Source: JADJLQ01 sp034439915 (GTDB lineage: Bacteria; Bacteroidota; Bacteroidia; Chitinophagales; Saprospiraceae). From it: 64,000 bases of DNA. Position numbers and translations under genes: made by a program. The DNA lies in assembly GCA_034439915.1 (NCBI GenBank), contig JAWXBI010000131.1:1-64000 (forward strand), written 5' to 3'. Positions 54,571-63,306 of the stretch are shown here, piece by piece (the first letter of the stretch is position 1; every line of letters begins with the position of its first letter). The notes under the pieces were generated by a model, which was given only the letters and a program-made list of their open reading frames with translations, was not told the DNA's origin and made no database searches.

Positions 54571-55026
54571 ATCGGCCACAATTATAGCAAGGGCTATACC
54601 ATGTTAACCCAGTTTTTGTTCCGTCCCTGAATTTAAGTATCAACCCCGTAAAGTACCTAGAAAATTTTTCTCAAGCCACTGAGGCCTGTACATAGGCAGT
54701 TCTGAATATTGGTTTACAAACTTCGGCCAGAAAATGTTATAAATCCTTCTATCCCAAAGAGATTTACTATAGGTAAAAACACCTAAGGGTAAATACGGTG
54801 TGCTGTAGGTAGGCCCGGTGATACATAAGGTTTTTTTATCTAATTAAAAGTTGTGTAAATCAGACCAGTTCAGATCATAAAAGAGATTGATTTGTAAAGG
54901 TGTTCAGAGAGAACATTCAGAGGTGGCACTCCCTACAGAAATTTTTTGTCATTCATTCTATAGATACAAGAAGTGTGTAATACAACGATCCCAGTACCAT
55001 GTTAATTTCTCACCAAATTGGACTAA
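54571..55026. other. Intergenic region without recognisable gene
   Basis: I see no plausible coding sequence. Small features are a short palindrome (TATAGC 54583-54588 with GCTATA 54593-54598) and a cluster of GGTA/ACC motifs. The cluster includes the perfect inverted repeat TAGGT (54770-54774) / ACCTA (54781-54785). It may hold remnants of a lost gene or a regulator site. Confidence 0.35.
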
Positions 55027-55062
55027 ATAAAAAAAGCCTGAAAGAAAAATCCTTTCAGGCTT
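55027..55062 (-). terminator. Intrinsic terminator of the DUF1573 gene (minus strand)
   Basis: AAGCCTGAAAG (55034-55044) is complementary to CTTTCAGGCTT (55052-55062). Read on the minus strand, the stem is followed by seven T, which makes a good rho-independent terminator for the leftward gene. Confidence 0.85.
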
Positions 55063-55086
55063 GAGTATGAATTTATTTTTTTGGGG

Positions 55087-55560
55087 CTAGTTGTTTCCTA
55101 TAGGGGCTTTTTTAGCCGGGGTAAGTACATTGGCTTGTTTGGTAGGAACTGTTTCTTCAAGAGGTTTAGCTTTAATATTTCCTTTGACCTGAATAACGTG
55201 ATTCACTCCTTCTTCATTCGTAGTAACCGTAACCGTTTTCATGATTTGTCCAATGCGGTCTGTGGCATAATGGATTTCAATTTCACTGGTTTCACCTGGC
55301 ATGATTGGTTCTTTTGGCCAGATCGGAACGGTACAACCACAACTTCCCTGAGCATTTTTTATAATTAAAGGCTCTGTACCGGTATTTGTGAATTTTATTT
55401 TTCTTACCGGATCTGCATTTTGCATGATTTCTCCATAATCAACCACATCACTGGAGAGCGTCATTACCGGTCCGCTTTTGGCCTCTGCAGGTGCGGTCTG
55501 GGCATTCACTATACCACCGAACAATAGTATTGCCACGGCAAAAAGAATTTTTTTCATCAT
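55087..55560 (-). CDS. DUF1573 domain periplasmic protein
   Basis: A 157-residue protein with a signal peptide (about 1-20, ending GIVNAQ). A DUF1573 immunoglobulin-like domain follows (about 35-130): VVDYGEIMQNADPVRKIKF, then the conserved SCGCTVP with two cysteines. The Pro/Lys-rich tail is low complexity. The family is abundant in this phylum but its role is not established. An alternative start is the next Met (55557). Earlier in-frame ATGs are ruled out by the perfect promoter in front. Confidence 0.88.
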   Translation of the reverse strand: MMKKILFAVAILLFGGIVNAQTAPAEAKSGPVMTLSSDVVDYGEIMQNADPVRKIKFTNTGTEPLIIKNAQGSCGCTVPIWPKEPIMPGETSEIEIHYATDRIGQIMKTVTVTTNEEGVNHVIQVKGNIKAKPLEETVPTKQANVLTPAKKAPIGNN

Positions 55561-55577
55561 TTTGTATTTATTACTTA

Positions 55578-55609
55578 CAAATTTAATGATTTGATCAATC
55601 AAAAGCAAA
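55578..55609 (-). promoter_or_regulatory. Promoter of the DUF1573 gene
   Basis: On the minus strand TTTG (55609-55606) is followed after exactly 20 nt by TAAATTTG (55585-55578). This is the clearest full -33/-7 Bacteroidota promoter in the window. It lies 17 nt before the start codon. Confidence 0.75.
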
Positions 55610-55681
55610 TACCACAGATTTATTCTGTTAACTGCCTGTTAATCTTTACGTGACCCGGATCAGGCAATTTACGGTTGGGTA

Positions 55682-55875
55682 TATCCCAGGTGTGGATGAC
55701 AAATTGCAGGTTTTGGTTTTTTTTTACAAGACCTGGAAACCCGCCTGTCGGCGGACAGGGTTTGAAACCTCATTAAACCAACTAAAAACCCTGTCCGACA
55801 TGGCCAGGCGGGCTTCCAGATCTCGTTTTATTCAAATTCTTTAAACCTGCAATTTGTCATACACTCTATCCCAGG
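55682..55875. mobile_element. MITE-like palindromic element
   Basis: The 18-mer ATGACAAATTGCAGGTTT (55696-55713) recurs in inverse at 55843-55860; with one mismatch the inverted ends extend to 55692 and 55864. Inside, 55733-55763 and 55786-55819 form a second inverted pair with arms CTGGAA-CCCGCCTG-GGACAGGGTTT. The element is flanked by a perfect 9-bp direct repeat TATCCCAGG (55682-55690 and 55867-55875), as a target-site duplication would be. It encodes no transposase. The GCCTGTCGGCGGACAGG core is itself palindromic. Confidence 0.7.
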
Positions 55876-55934
55876 CCATCAAAATGTAATTTGATTCAAA
55901 ATCGTATCTTGGTTGCTGAATTAAAACCAATCAG

Positions 55935-58331
55935 ATGAATATGGATACTCTTCCCTTGGAGATTGGTCCGGATTTGGATTTTCCTGGATCGTCCATGGAA
56001 GCGAAAATTCTGAGGGATTATTGGATAGCCCTCGTAAGCCGCGAAGTCAGTCTGCTTGGTAGAAGGGATGTACTCAGCGGAAAGGGCAAATTTGGAATAT
56101 TTGGCGATGGCAAGGAAATAGCGCAAACCGCTTTATCCCATTATATTCTCCCCGGTGATTTTAGGTCCGGTTATTACCGTGATCAGACCATTATGTTTGC
56201 CCTGGGCATTTGTTCGATTGCTGAATTTTTTGGACAAATGTATTCCGATTCCCACCATGACCCGTTTTCAGGAGGCCGACAAATGAACAATCATTTCGCC
56301 ACGCCTTTTATTCATACAGATGGAACATGGACGCTGCACCGCGATCGATTTAATGTAGTTTCCGATGTTTCCTGTGTAGCCGGACAGGTTGGACGCGCTT
56401 TGGGCTTGGCACAAGCATCAACAATATATAAATCTAATCAGCAGTTAAAAGGCACCGTCTTTTCAGATGAAGGTAAAGAAATAACCTTCTGTACCATAGG
56501 TGATGGTGGTACATCTGAAGGCGCTTTTTGGGAAACCATGAATGCGGCTGCCGTCATGCAGGTACCCCTGGTCATGATCGTATGGGATGATGGTTATGGG
56601 ATCTCTGTACCCGTCGGCCTTCAGACTGTAAAAGCCTCGGTCAGCAAAGCATTGGAGGGGTTTATTGGGGAAAAACCGGGCGAAGGCATCCAGATTTTTA
56701 CCGTTAATGGATGGGACTATCCTGAACTCTGTAAGATATTTGAAAAAGCAACGTATATCACCAGGCAATATTCCACTCCTACCCTGGTTCATGTACAGGA
56801 AATGACCCAGCCCCAGGGCCATTCCACCTCAGGCTCGCATGAAAGGTATAAAACCAAAGCACGCCTGGATTGGGAAAAAACCCATGATGGAATTCAAATC
56901 ATGAGGACCTGGTTATTGGATATCGGTGTATTGTCTGTCTCCAGGGACGAAGAACTCAGAAATAAAGCCAAAGAATATGTCAAACGGGAGCGAGATCTGG
57001 CTTTGTCAAGAGCCTTTGACAGTACCAAAAAAGAAGTGGAGTCCCTCGTGAAATTATTGGAGGAGATTACCGTGTCCAGACCTTATCATGCGGCCAGGAT
57101 CCAACAACACATCAGTGACCTCAGGTCCTTGAGAGAGCCGGAATCCAGTGATCTGGTGCGAAGTGTAAGACAATTGTTCATCAGTCTTCCGGACAATGAA
57201 AAAGATCCGGTTTGGCAGAGCCTGAGGACCTGGTTGGATGATAAATACCAAACTGCCAACATTCGGTTTCACACCCACCTGACCAGTGAGACAGCTCAGG
57301 CGGCATTGAAAGTAAGCCCGGTTGCTCCGATATACTCTGAACATTCGCCCCTCTTGAGTGGATATAAAATCCTCAATCATTATTTTGACAGATTATTTCA
57401 ATCCGACCCCAGAGTCTATGCTTTTGGGGAGGATGTGGGAAAGATCGGCGATGTCAACCAGGGATTTGCCGGTTTACAAGCCAAATTCGGAGAAGATCGG
57501 ATATTCGATACGGGTATCAGGGAGTGGTCTATTATTGGTCAGGCCATCGGTATGTCCATGCGGGGACTGAAACCAATCGCAGAAGTCCAATATCTGGATT
57601 ATCTGATTTATGCCTTATCCCCGTTGTCGGATGATGTGGCATGTCTGAGGTACCGTAGTAATGGGATACAGTGTGCCCCGCTTATTATCCGTACCCGGGG
57701 CCACCGGCTGGAGGGCATTTGGCATTCAGGCTCTCCAATGGGTATGATGTTGCATTCGCTCCGGGGCATCCATATAATCGTTCCGCGCAATATGGTTCAG
57801 GCTGCTGGTTTTTATCAAACCATGATCCAATCGGATGATCCTGCTATTATCGTCGAGTCTCTTAATGGTTACCGCCTAAAAGAAAAATTACCGGATAATA
57901 TAGGGAGCTATTGTTTTGCCCTGGGCATTCCCGAAATAATCATTCCAGGCGACGATGTGACCCTGGTGACCTATGGATCCTGCGTTCGTATTGCAGAACA
58001 AGCCATCGAGCTTGTTGCAGATCACGGTATTACAGTGGAACTTATGGATATCCAGACCTTGTTGCCTTTTGATGTGGAACACCGCATCGTACAATCAGTA
58101 AAAAAAACCAACAGGATACTGTTTTTGGATGAAGATGTACCCGGGGGAGCAACGGCATTCATGCTGAGAGAAGTATTGGAAGTCCAGGGTGGTTACCATT
58201 ATCTTGATGCAGCCCCCATCTGCCTTTCAGGGGCACCGCATCGCACGCCTTACGGATCTGACGGTGACTATTTTTCGAAGCCCAATGTGGAAGATGTGGC
58301 AGAAGCTATTTTAAACCTGGCCAGATCCTGA
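55935..58331 (+). CDS. Fused E1 alpha/beta 2-oxoacid dehydrogenase (branched-chain type)
   Basis: A 798-residue thiamine-diphosphate enzyme. The first half (about 30-380) is the E1 alpha domain, with the thiamine-binding segment TIGDGGTSEGAFWETMNAA and QGHSTSGSHERYK. The second half (about 460-798) is the E1 beta domain, with YAFGEDVG and EVQYLDYLIYALSPLSDDVA. It would decarboxylate 2-oxo acids, most likely branched-chain ones that supply iso-fatty-acid primers, and pass the acyl group to an E2. No E2 or E3 is nearby. Starts at 55935 or 55941 are both possible. Confidence 0.9.
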   Translation: MNMDTLPLEIGPDLDFPGSSMEAKILRDYWIALVSREVSLLGRRDVLSGKGKFGIFGDGKEIAQTALSHYILPGDFRSGYYRDQTIMFALGICSIAEFFGQMYSDSHHDPFSGGRQMNNHFATPFIHTDGTWTLHRDRFNVVSDVSCVAGQVGRALGLAQASTIYKSNQQLKGTVFSDEGKEITFCTIGDGGTSEGAFWETMNAAAVMQVPLVMIVWDDGYGISVPVGLQTVKASVSKALEGFIGEKPGEGIQIFTVNGWDYPELCKIFEKATYITRQYSTPTLVHVQEMTQPQGHSTSGSHERYKTKARLDWEKTHDGIQIMRTWLLDIGVLSVSRDEELRNKAKEYVKRERDLALSRAFDSTKKEVESLVKLLEEITVSRPYHAARIQQHISDLRSLREPESSDLVRSVRQLFISLPDNEKDPVWQSLRTWLDDKYQTANIRFHTHLTSETAQAALKVSPVAPIYSEHSPLLSGYKILNHYFDRLFQSDPRVYAFGEDVGKIGDVNQGFAGLQAKFGEDRIFDTGIREWSIIGQAIGMSMRGLKPIAEVQYLDYLIYALSPLSDDVACLRYRSNGIQCAPLIIRTRGHRLEGIWHSGSPMGMMLHSLRGIHIIVPRNMVQAAGFYQTMIQSDDPAIIVESLNGYRLKEKLPDNIGSYCFALGIPEIIIPGDDVTLVTYGSCVRIAEQAIELVADHGITVELMDIQTLLPFDVEHRIVQSVKKTNRILFLDEDVPGGATAFMLREVLEVQGGYHYLDAAPICLSGAPHRTPYGSDGDYFSKPNVEDVAEAILNLARS

Positions 58332-58354
58332 AGAGGGGCTTCATATTAAATAAT

Positions 58355-58384
58355 TTTGTAATATAATTGAAGCAATTATCTTTG
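58355..58384 (+). promoter_or_regulatory. Promoter of the mannosyltransferase-like gene
   Basis: TTTG (58355-58358) and TATCTTTG (58377-58384, exact TAnnTTTG) are 18 nt apart, and the ATG is 16 nt further on. This is a good complete promoter. Confidence 0.65.
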
Positions 58385-58400
58385 ATACTTTTTGAGACCA

Positions 58401-59114
58401 ATGGTGCCAAAATCAATAGTAATTATCCCTACCTATAATGAGAAGGAAAATATCCGGCAGATAATTACTGAGGTTTTGTCTTTGGATCCTAATATCGATA
58501 TCCTGGTTGTGGACGATGGGTCACCGGATGGAACCGCAGATATAGTGCGGTCCCTGCAATCTGAACAACCCCGTATCCATTTAATTACCCGCCAGGGTAA
58601 ATTGGGCCTGGGTACTGCATATATCACCGGGTTTAAATGGGGTCTCCATCGTCAATATGAATATTTAATTGAAATGGATGCTGACTTTTCTCACCCTCCG
58701 ATTAAAGTATTGGAACTCATCGGGGCCTGTGAGCAAGATGCAGATGTAGCAGTAGGATCAAGGTATGTTAAAGGTGGAAAGGTGACGGATTGGCCCTGGG
58801 ACAGACTGTTTTTATCCTATGGAGCATCTTGGTATGTGCGCCTGATTACCAGCATGCCGGTCAAAGATCCAACCGCCGGTTTTGTTTGTTACCACAGAAA
58901 GGTTTTGGAAACCCTGGATTTGGATGGCATTCGATTTGTCGGTTATGCTTTTCAGATTGAAATGAAATATAAATCCTGGTGTAAGGGATTTAAAATCAAA
59001 GAGGTTCCTATCACATTTACTGACCGGATAGCCGGTACTTCCAAGATGCACGGAGGTATCATCAAGGAGGCGGCTTTGGGAGTCATCCAATTAAGGTTGA
59101 ATCGCCCCTCCTGA
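58401..59114 (+). CDS. Polyprenol monophosphomannose synthase-like glycosyltransferase
   Basis: A 237-residue family-2 glycosyltransferase of the dolichyl-phosphate mannose synthase type, with no C-terminal membrane domain. It has IIPTYNEKENI, VVDDGSPDGTAD, the metal site EMDADFSHPP, VGSRYVKGG and FTDRIAGTSKM. It would charge a polyprenyl phosphate with mannose or a related sugar. The ATG at 58401 is used, not the TTG at 58392, which lies close to the transcription start. Confidence 0.9.
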   Translation: MVPKSIVIIPTYNEKENIRQIITEVLSLDPNIDILVVDDGSPDGTADIVRSLQSEQPRIHLITRQGKLGLGTAYITGFKWGLHRQYEYLIEMDADFSHPPIKVLELIGACEQDADVAVGSRYVKGGKVTDWPWDRLFLSYGASWYVRLITSMPVKDPTAGFVCYHRKVLETLDLDGIRFVGYAFQIEMKYKSWCKGFKIKEVPITFTDRIAGTSKMHGGIIKEAALGVIQLRLNRPS

Positions 59115-59357
59115 GCAAGTATACGTTTTCACTTTAAGTTGGGAATTCCAGGAAAACTTCAGGTATTTGCCTGAAAAAAAACTTATAAAATTTATTAATA
59201 TATAATATATTAAATATAAATATAATGTTTATATTTATGTATTAGTTCTGTTTAGCTAATTTTAAAGAGACTCAGATTAATTCTATAATGTATAATAATG
59301 CTGATTACAAAAGTGTAACACATAGCAGAAAAATAATAAATGTAAAAATATTTTAAA

Positions 59358-59396
59358 AAAAGTGGGTAGAAGTGGTAAAAAATGGGAGACTTGGTA
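59358..59396 (+). promoter_or_regulatory. Putative MraZ operator (phased TGG repeats)
   Basis: TGG units start at 59363, 59373 and 59383, exactly 10 bp apart, with a fourth TGG at 59392. Preceding bases are A-rich (AAAGTGGGT, GAAGTGGTA, AAAATGGGA). MraZ proteins bind direct repeats of TGGG-type boxes with this 10-bp phase upstream of their own gene, so this is very likely the autoregulatory site. It lies in the -35 area of the mraZ promoter. The A/T-rich stretch before it (59115-59357) shows no gene. Confidence 0.75.
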
Positions 59397-59404
59397 TATA
59401 TTTG
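59397..59404 (+). promoter_or_regulatory. -7 promoter box of the dcw cluster
   Basis: TATATTTG is an exact TAnnTTTG box directly downstream of the phased TGG repeats and 20 nt before the mraZ GTG. A bound repressor on the repeats would block it. Confidence 0.6.
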
Positions 59405-59423
59405 AAGTATAAACCAATAGAGA

Positions 59424-59903
59424 GTGTCCCGTTTTACAGGCGAATATCAGAGTACAATCGATGATAAAGGCAGGATAAAACTTCCAGCCAACCTGGTCAG
59501 GCAAATGACAGAACAGGGCATCGCTCTCCATTTTGTTTTAAACAGGGGCTTCGAAAAATGCCTGATGTTGTATCCCAAAATCGTATGGGACCAGAAAGCT
59601 TCTGAAGTAGACCGCCTGAATGTCTACGACCCCACCCAAAGGCAATTTATCCGATATTTTTACCGGGGTGCGACGCTGGTTACTGCAGATACCGCAGACC
59701 GGATATTGATTCCGAAAAATTTATTAGACCACGCAAATTTTGAAAAGGATATCATTCTGTTTGCCTATCTCAATCAAATCGAGTTATGGGATGCAAAAGG
59801 ATATTCTGCTGAACTGGCAAATGAGCCGGATCAGTTTTCCGAACTGGCAGCCCGGGTTTTTGGGAATGCCGGATCATTGACAGCAACTAATGTCAACGGT
59901 TAA
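59424..59903 (+). CDS. mraZ: Transcriptional regulator MraZ
   Basis: A 159-residue protein with two AbrB-like (SpoVT) domains: FTGEYQSTIDDKGRIKLPANL and ATLVTADTADRILIPKNLL. It starts with GTG at 59424; no in-frame ATG precedes it. MraZ represses the division and cell-wall cluster it heads. The operator-like repeats upstream fit. Its stop overlaps the rsmH ATG by one base (TAATG). Confidence 0.93.
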   Translation: MSRFTGEYQSTIDDKGRIKLPANLVRQMTEQGIALHFVLNRGFEKCLMLYPKIVWDQKASEVDRLNVYDPTQRQFIRYFYRGATLVTADTADRILIPKNLLDHANFEKDIILFAYLNQIELWDAKGYSAELANEPDQFSELAARVFGNAGSLTATNVNG

Positions 59904-60811
59904 TGACTTATCATGTACCCGCGATGGTGCAGGAAGTCCTGGATGGTTTAAAGATCAAGCCGGAAGGGATTTATGTGGATGTCACTTTTGGAGGAGGGGG
60001 ACATTCGAAAGCGATTCTCCAAAAATTAAATGCCAAAGGGCGTTTAATTGCATTTGACCAGGACGAAAATGCTTTTCAAAATCAGATTCAGGACGATCGA
60101 TTTTTACTGATCCAGTCAAATTTTAGGTATCTCAAAAGGTATCTCAAATTTTATGAGGTCACTGGAATTGATGGCTTGCTTGCAGATCTGGGAGTATCCT
60201 CCCATCAGCTGGACAAGCCTGAAAGGGGGTTTGCTTTTAAACATCAGGATATCAACCTGCCCCTGGACATGAGGATGAATCTTCAACAAAGCCGAACAGC
60301 AGCCGATGTATTGAATCAAACGAAGGCCTCCAGACTGGAAACCATATTTAAAGAGTATGGGGAAATCTGGAATGCCGCCAAACTGGTGAAAGCCATTGAA
60401 CAATACAAAGCCAGATCGCCAATACTTACCATCGGACAATTGGTGACGGTTGCGAGTGCTATGGCCATAGGGCCGGTACATCAATACCTGGCTAAAACTT
60501 TCCAGGCTTTAAGGATTGAAGTGAATGATGAACTGCTTGTATTGGAACAACTGCTGGAAGATTCGGTTGAATTGCTCAACCCCGGAGGACGATTAGTGGT
60601 GATCTCTTATCACTCTCTGGAAGACCGGCTGGTAAAGAGGATAATTCAGGCAGGTAATGTGAAAGGCATAACACGTCAGGATTCATTTGGTAATAAAATA
60701 AATAAACTGGTGGCTATATCAAAAAAAACGATCCAGCCATCTGAAGAAGAAATAAAAGAAAACTACAGGGTGCGCAGTGCCCGACTACGAATTGCCGAAA
60801 AGTTGGCATAA
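59903..60811 (+). CDS. rsmH: 16S rRNA (cytosine-1402-N4)-methyltransferase
   Basis: A 302-residue S-adenosylmethionine-dependent enzyme. The SAM site DVTFGGGGHSKAIL follows the N-terminal YHVPAMVQEVLDGL. LADLGVSSHQLDKPERGFAF and ISYHSLEDRLVK are the other signatures. It methylates C1402 of 16S rRNA. It is translationally coupled to mraZ. Confidence 0.96.
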   Translation: MTYHVPAMVQEVLDGLKIKPEGIYVDVTFGGGGHSKAILQKLNAKGRLIAFDQDENAFQNQIQDDRFLLIQSNFRYLKRYLKFYEVTGIDGLLADLGVSSHQLDKPERGFAFKHQDINLPLDMRMNLQQSRTAADVLNQTKASRLETIFKEYGEIWNAAKLVKAIEQYKARSPILTIGQLVTVASAMAIGPVHQYLAKTFQALRIEVNDELLVLEQLLEDSVELLNPGGRLVVISYHSLEDRLVKRIIQAGNVKGITRQDSFGNKINKLVAISKKTIQPSEEEIKENYRVRSARLRIAEKLA

Positions 60812-60897
60812 ACCACTGCAAAAAATCATACCGGCCCAAAGCAGGATTAGTTTTCTGTGGCGGGATTGGAATATTTTTTAATCGAAATGAAATTAAA

Positions 60898-61209
60898 ATG
60901 GAAGAAAGGTCTCAAAATAAGTCTCTACATCAATTCCTGGCTGGAGGATTAGTCCTGAAGAATCTTTCATTTATATATTTCACAGGGATCCTGGCTCTGT
61001 TTTATATCGCTAACGCACATCAGGCCGAGCGAAAGGTGCGTAAAATTCATCGTTTGCGGGATGAGGTAAAAGAACTGAGATGGCATTATATGTCATTCAG
61101 ATCCGAGTTTTTATTCTCCAGTTCTCCCACCCAATTGGCCAATGATGTCAAATCTATTGATTTGGGATATTACCACAAGTCGTCCACTAAAAAGCTGATC
61201 AAGAAGTAA
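60898..61209 (+). CDS. ftsL: FtsL-like cell division protein
   Basis: A 103-residue single-span protein. A short cytosolic N-terminus is followed by a transmembrane helix (about 23-40) and a charged coiled coil (about 43-75). Position between rsmH and ftsI fits FtsL, which is poorly conserved in sequence. Its stop overlaps the ftsI ATG by one base. Confidence 0.8.
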   Translation: MEERSQNKSLHQFLAGGLVLKNLSFIYFTGILALFYIANAHQAERKVRKIHRLRDEVKELRWHYMSFRSEFLFSSSPTQLANDVKSIDLGYYHKSSTKKLIKK

Positions 61210-63302
61210 TGAAGGATGAAATCATCATACGGACCTACGTAATCTTCCTGCTTTTTGTCCTGGTCGGGTTTCTGATTTTGGGCAGGGCAGTCCAGATTGG
61301 AATTCTGGAAGGAGACAACTGGAGGTCCAGAGGTGACAGCTTGTATCTTAGGCACCAGCCCATTGAACCGGAAAGAGGAAATATATTATCCTCCGATGGA
61401 CGAATGTTGGTTACTTCACTTCCACTGTTTGAGGTCAGGATGGATTTATTGGCTATTCCTAAAGATAAGTTTGTCAAACAGCTCGATTCATTGGCCCTCT
61501 GTTTATCCAGGTATGTCAACCCAGCCTTATCGGAACGGGCATACCGGGACCTGATGTGGAGAGAGCGGCAGGCCGGAAACCGATATTTCCTGATCAAAGA
61601 TGAAGTGTCCTATAGCCAATTGGAGAGGATCAAAAAATTTCCGCTTTTCCGATTAGGAGGCAATAAAGGCGGGTTGATCATAGTCAAAAAATCAAGGAGG
61701 GAGCGCCCCTTCCGGTTGTTGGCTGCCAGGACCCTGGGTTCGGTAAGGGAAGGCGCTAAGCCGGTAGGATTGGAAGGATATTATGACGCGGTATTAGGAG
61801 GTGAAAAAGGGAGCCGGTTGGTTCAAAAAGTTTCCAAGGATATCTGGGTACCGGTCGACGACATCAGCGATTATGAGCCCAGAAGGGGACAAGATATAAT
61901 TACTCATATTGATATCGATGTACAGGACATTGCAGAACAGGCTTTGTATAAATCCATTGCTCATCATCAGGCTTTAGGGGGCACAGCGGTGGTGATGGAT
62001 GTTAAAACCGGGGCGATAAAAGCAATGGCCAACCTGGTCCGCTTTGGGGACGATATTGGCGAGTATTTTAATTATGCGGTCGGTTCCGCCACGGAGCCTG
62101 GATCCACCTTTAAACTGGCTTCTATGATGGCCTTACTGGAAGATGGTTATATAAGCCTTAACGACCGGGTCGATATTAAACATGGCGAAGTACAATTGTG
62201 CGGTAAAAAAGTAAAAGATTCAGAAAAGCACAACGTGGTCAACCCGACCTTAAAGCAAGTATTTGCCATGTCCTCCAATGTAGGGGTGGCTTTAACGGCG
62301 CAGAAATACTATGAAAAAAATGCCAAAAAATTTATAAAAAGGCTGGAACAGTTTGGTTTGAGTGAGCGCTCCGGAGTGGACCTCGAAGGTGAACCCAAAC
62401 CTTTTATCAAACAAGCTTATAATCTGGAACAAAACTGGAGTTGTACCTCGATACCCTGGATGGCACATGGATATGAATTGACCCTGACCCCACTCCAGAT
62501 GTTGACTTTTTACAATGCAGTAGCCAATAAAGGAAGGATGATGAAACCTCAATTGGTGCATCAAATCCTGGAGTATTCTGCCCCTATAAAGACTTTTAAA
62601 CCGCAGGTTTTGAAGGACCAGATATGTGGTGGATCGACACTGAAAATGGCTATGGAACTGCTAAAAAGTACTTCCGATACCGCAGGGACTGCCATAGCCT
62701 TGAAAAATAAATTGTATAAGGTAGCGGGTAAGACAGGTACTGCGGTCACCAATTATTTTAAAGGCGATATCAACGAAGGAAAAAAATACCAGGCGTCTTT
62801 TGCGGGATTTTTTCCGGCTGATGAACCGGTGTATTCCTGCATCGTAGTTATTTATGAGCCTTCAGCCAATGGCTTTTATGGAAGTTCTGCCGCTTTGCCC
62901 GTGTTTAAAGAAATTGCTGATTATTGTATTGCTTCCAAATTTATAATACCGGCTGATATGGCAGAGGTTCCTGCCGGTAAAGAACCAAATCAGATCCGGG
63001 CTGGTGGGTATTCTACTGATCTCCGCACCTTATTGCATTTCAGCGGCGTGCGATTTGATAATAATTGTATCAACGAATGGGCAATACTGCGCCCGGCAGA
63101 TAACAGACTGGAATTAACAGGCTTTAATGAAAAGGTGGATCTGATACCCGACGTGAGGGGTATGGGGCTCCGGGATGCCTTGTTCCTTCTGGAAAATAAA
63201 GGGCTGCGGGTAAGGTTGCAGGGACATGGAAGGGTAAGACACCAATCCATAGCCCCAGGGACTAAAATCCTGGGCCAGACGATTGAGTTAACGATGGGTT
63301 AG
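61209..63302 (+). CDS. ftsI: Peptidoglycan transpeptidase FtsI (PBP3) with PASTA domain
   Basis: A 697-residue septal transpeptidase. A transmembrane helix (about 8-30) is followed by the PBP dimer domain, which starts near RHQPIEPERGNILSSDG. The transpeptidase domain has nucleophile Ser299 in SxxK (Ser-Thr-Phe-Lys302), the SSN motif in AMSSNVGVAL and KTG at 508-510. A single C-terminal PASTA domain (about 640-697) holds IPDVRGMGLRDALFLLENKG. PASTA tails on FtsI occur in Bacteroidota and Gram-positives. Confidence 0.95.
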   Translation: MKDEIIIRTYVIFLLFVLVGFLILGRAVQIGILEGDNWRSRGDSLYLRHQPIEPERGNILSSDGRMLVTSLPLFEVRMDLLAIPKDKFVKQLDSLALCLSRYVNPALSERAYRDLMWRERQAGNRYFLIKDEVSYSQLERIKKFPLFRLGGNKGGLIIVKKSRRERPFRLLAARTLGSVREGAKPVGLEGYYDAVLGGEKGSRLVQKVSKDIWVPVDDISDYEPRRGQDIITHIDIDVQDIAEQALYKSIAHHQALGGTAVVMDVKTGAIKAMANLVRFGDDIGEYFNYAVGSATEPGSTFKLASMMALLEDGYISLNDRVDIKHGEVQLCGKKVKDSEKHNVVNPTLKQVFAMSSNVGVALTAQKYYEKNAKKFIKRLEQFGLSERSGVDLEGEPKPFIKQAYNLEQNWSCTSIPWMAHGYELTLTPLQMLTFYNAVANKGRMMKPQLVHQILEYSAPIKTFKPQVLKDQICGGSTLKMAMELLKSTSDTAGTAIALKNKLYKVAGKTGTAVTNYFKGDINEGKKYQASFAGFFPADEPVYSCIVVIYEPSANGFYGSSAALPVFKEIADYCIASKFIIPADMAEVPAGKEPNQIRAGGYSTDLRTLLHFSGVRFDNNCINEWAILRPADNRLELTGFNEKVDLIPDVRGMGLRDALFLLENKGLRVRLQGHGRVRHQSIAPGTKILGQTIELTMG

Positions 63303-63306
63303 ATAT

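Noticed and set aside
55650..55844. A 64-codon frame in the DUF1573-E1 gap
   Set aside because: It lies on the palindromic MITE-like element; its KPACRRTGFET peptide is just the translated repeat.
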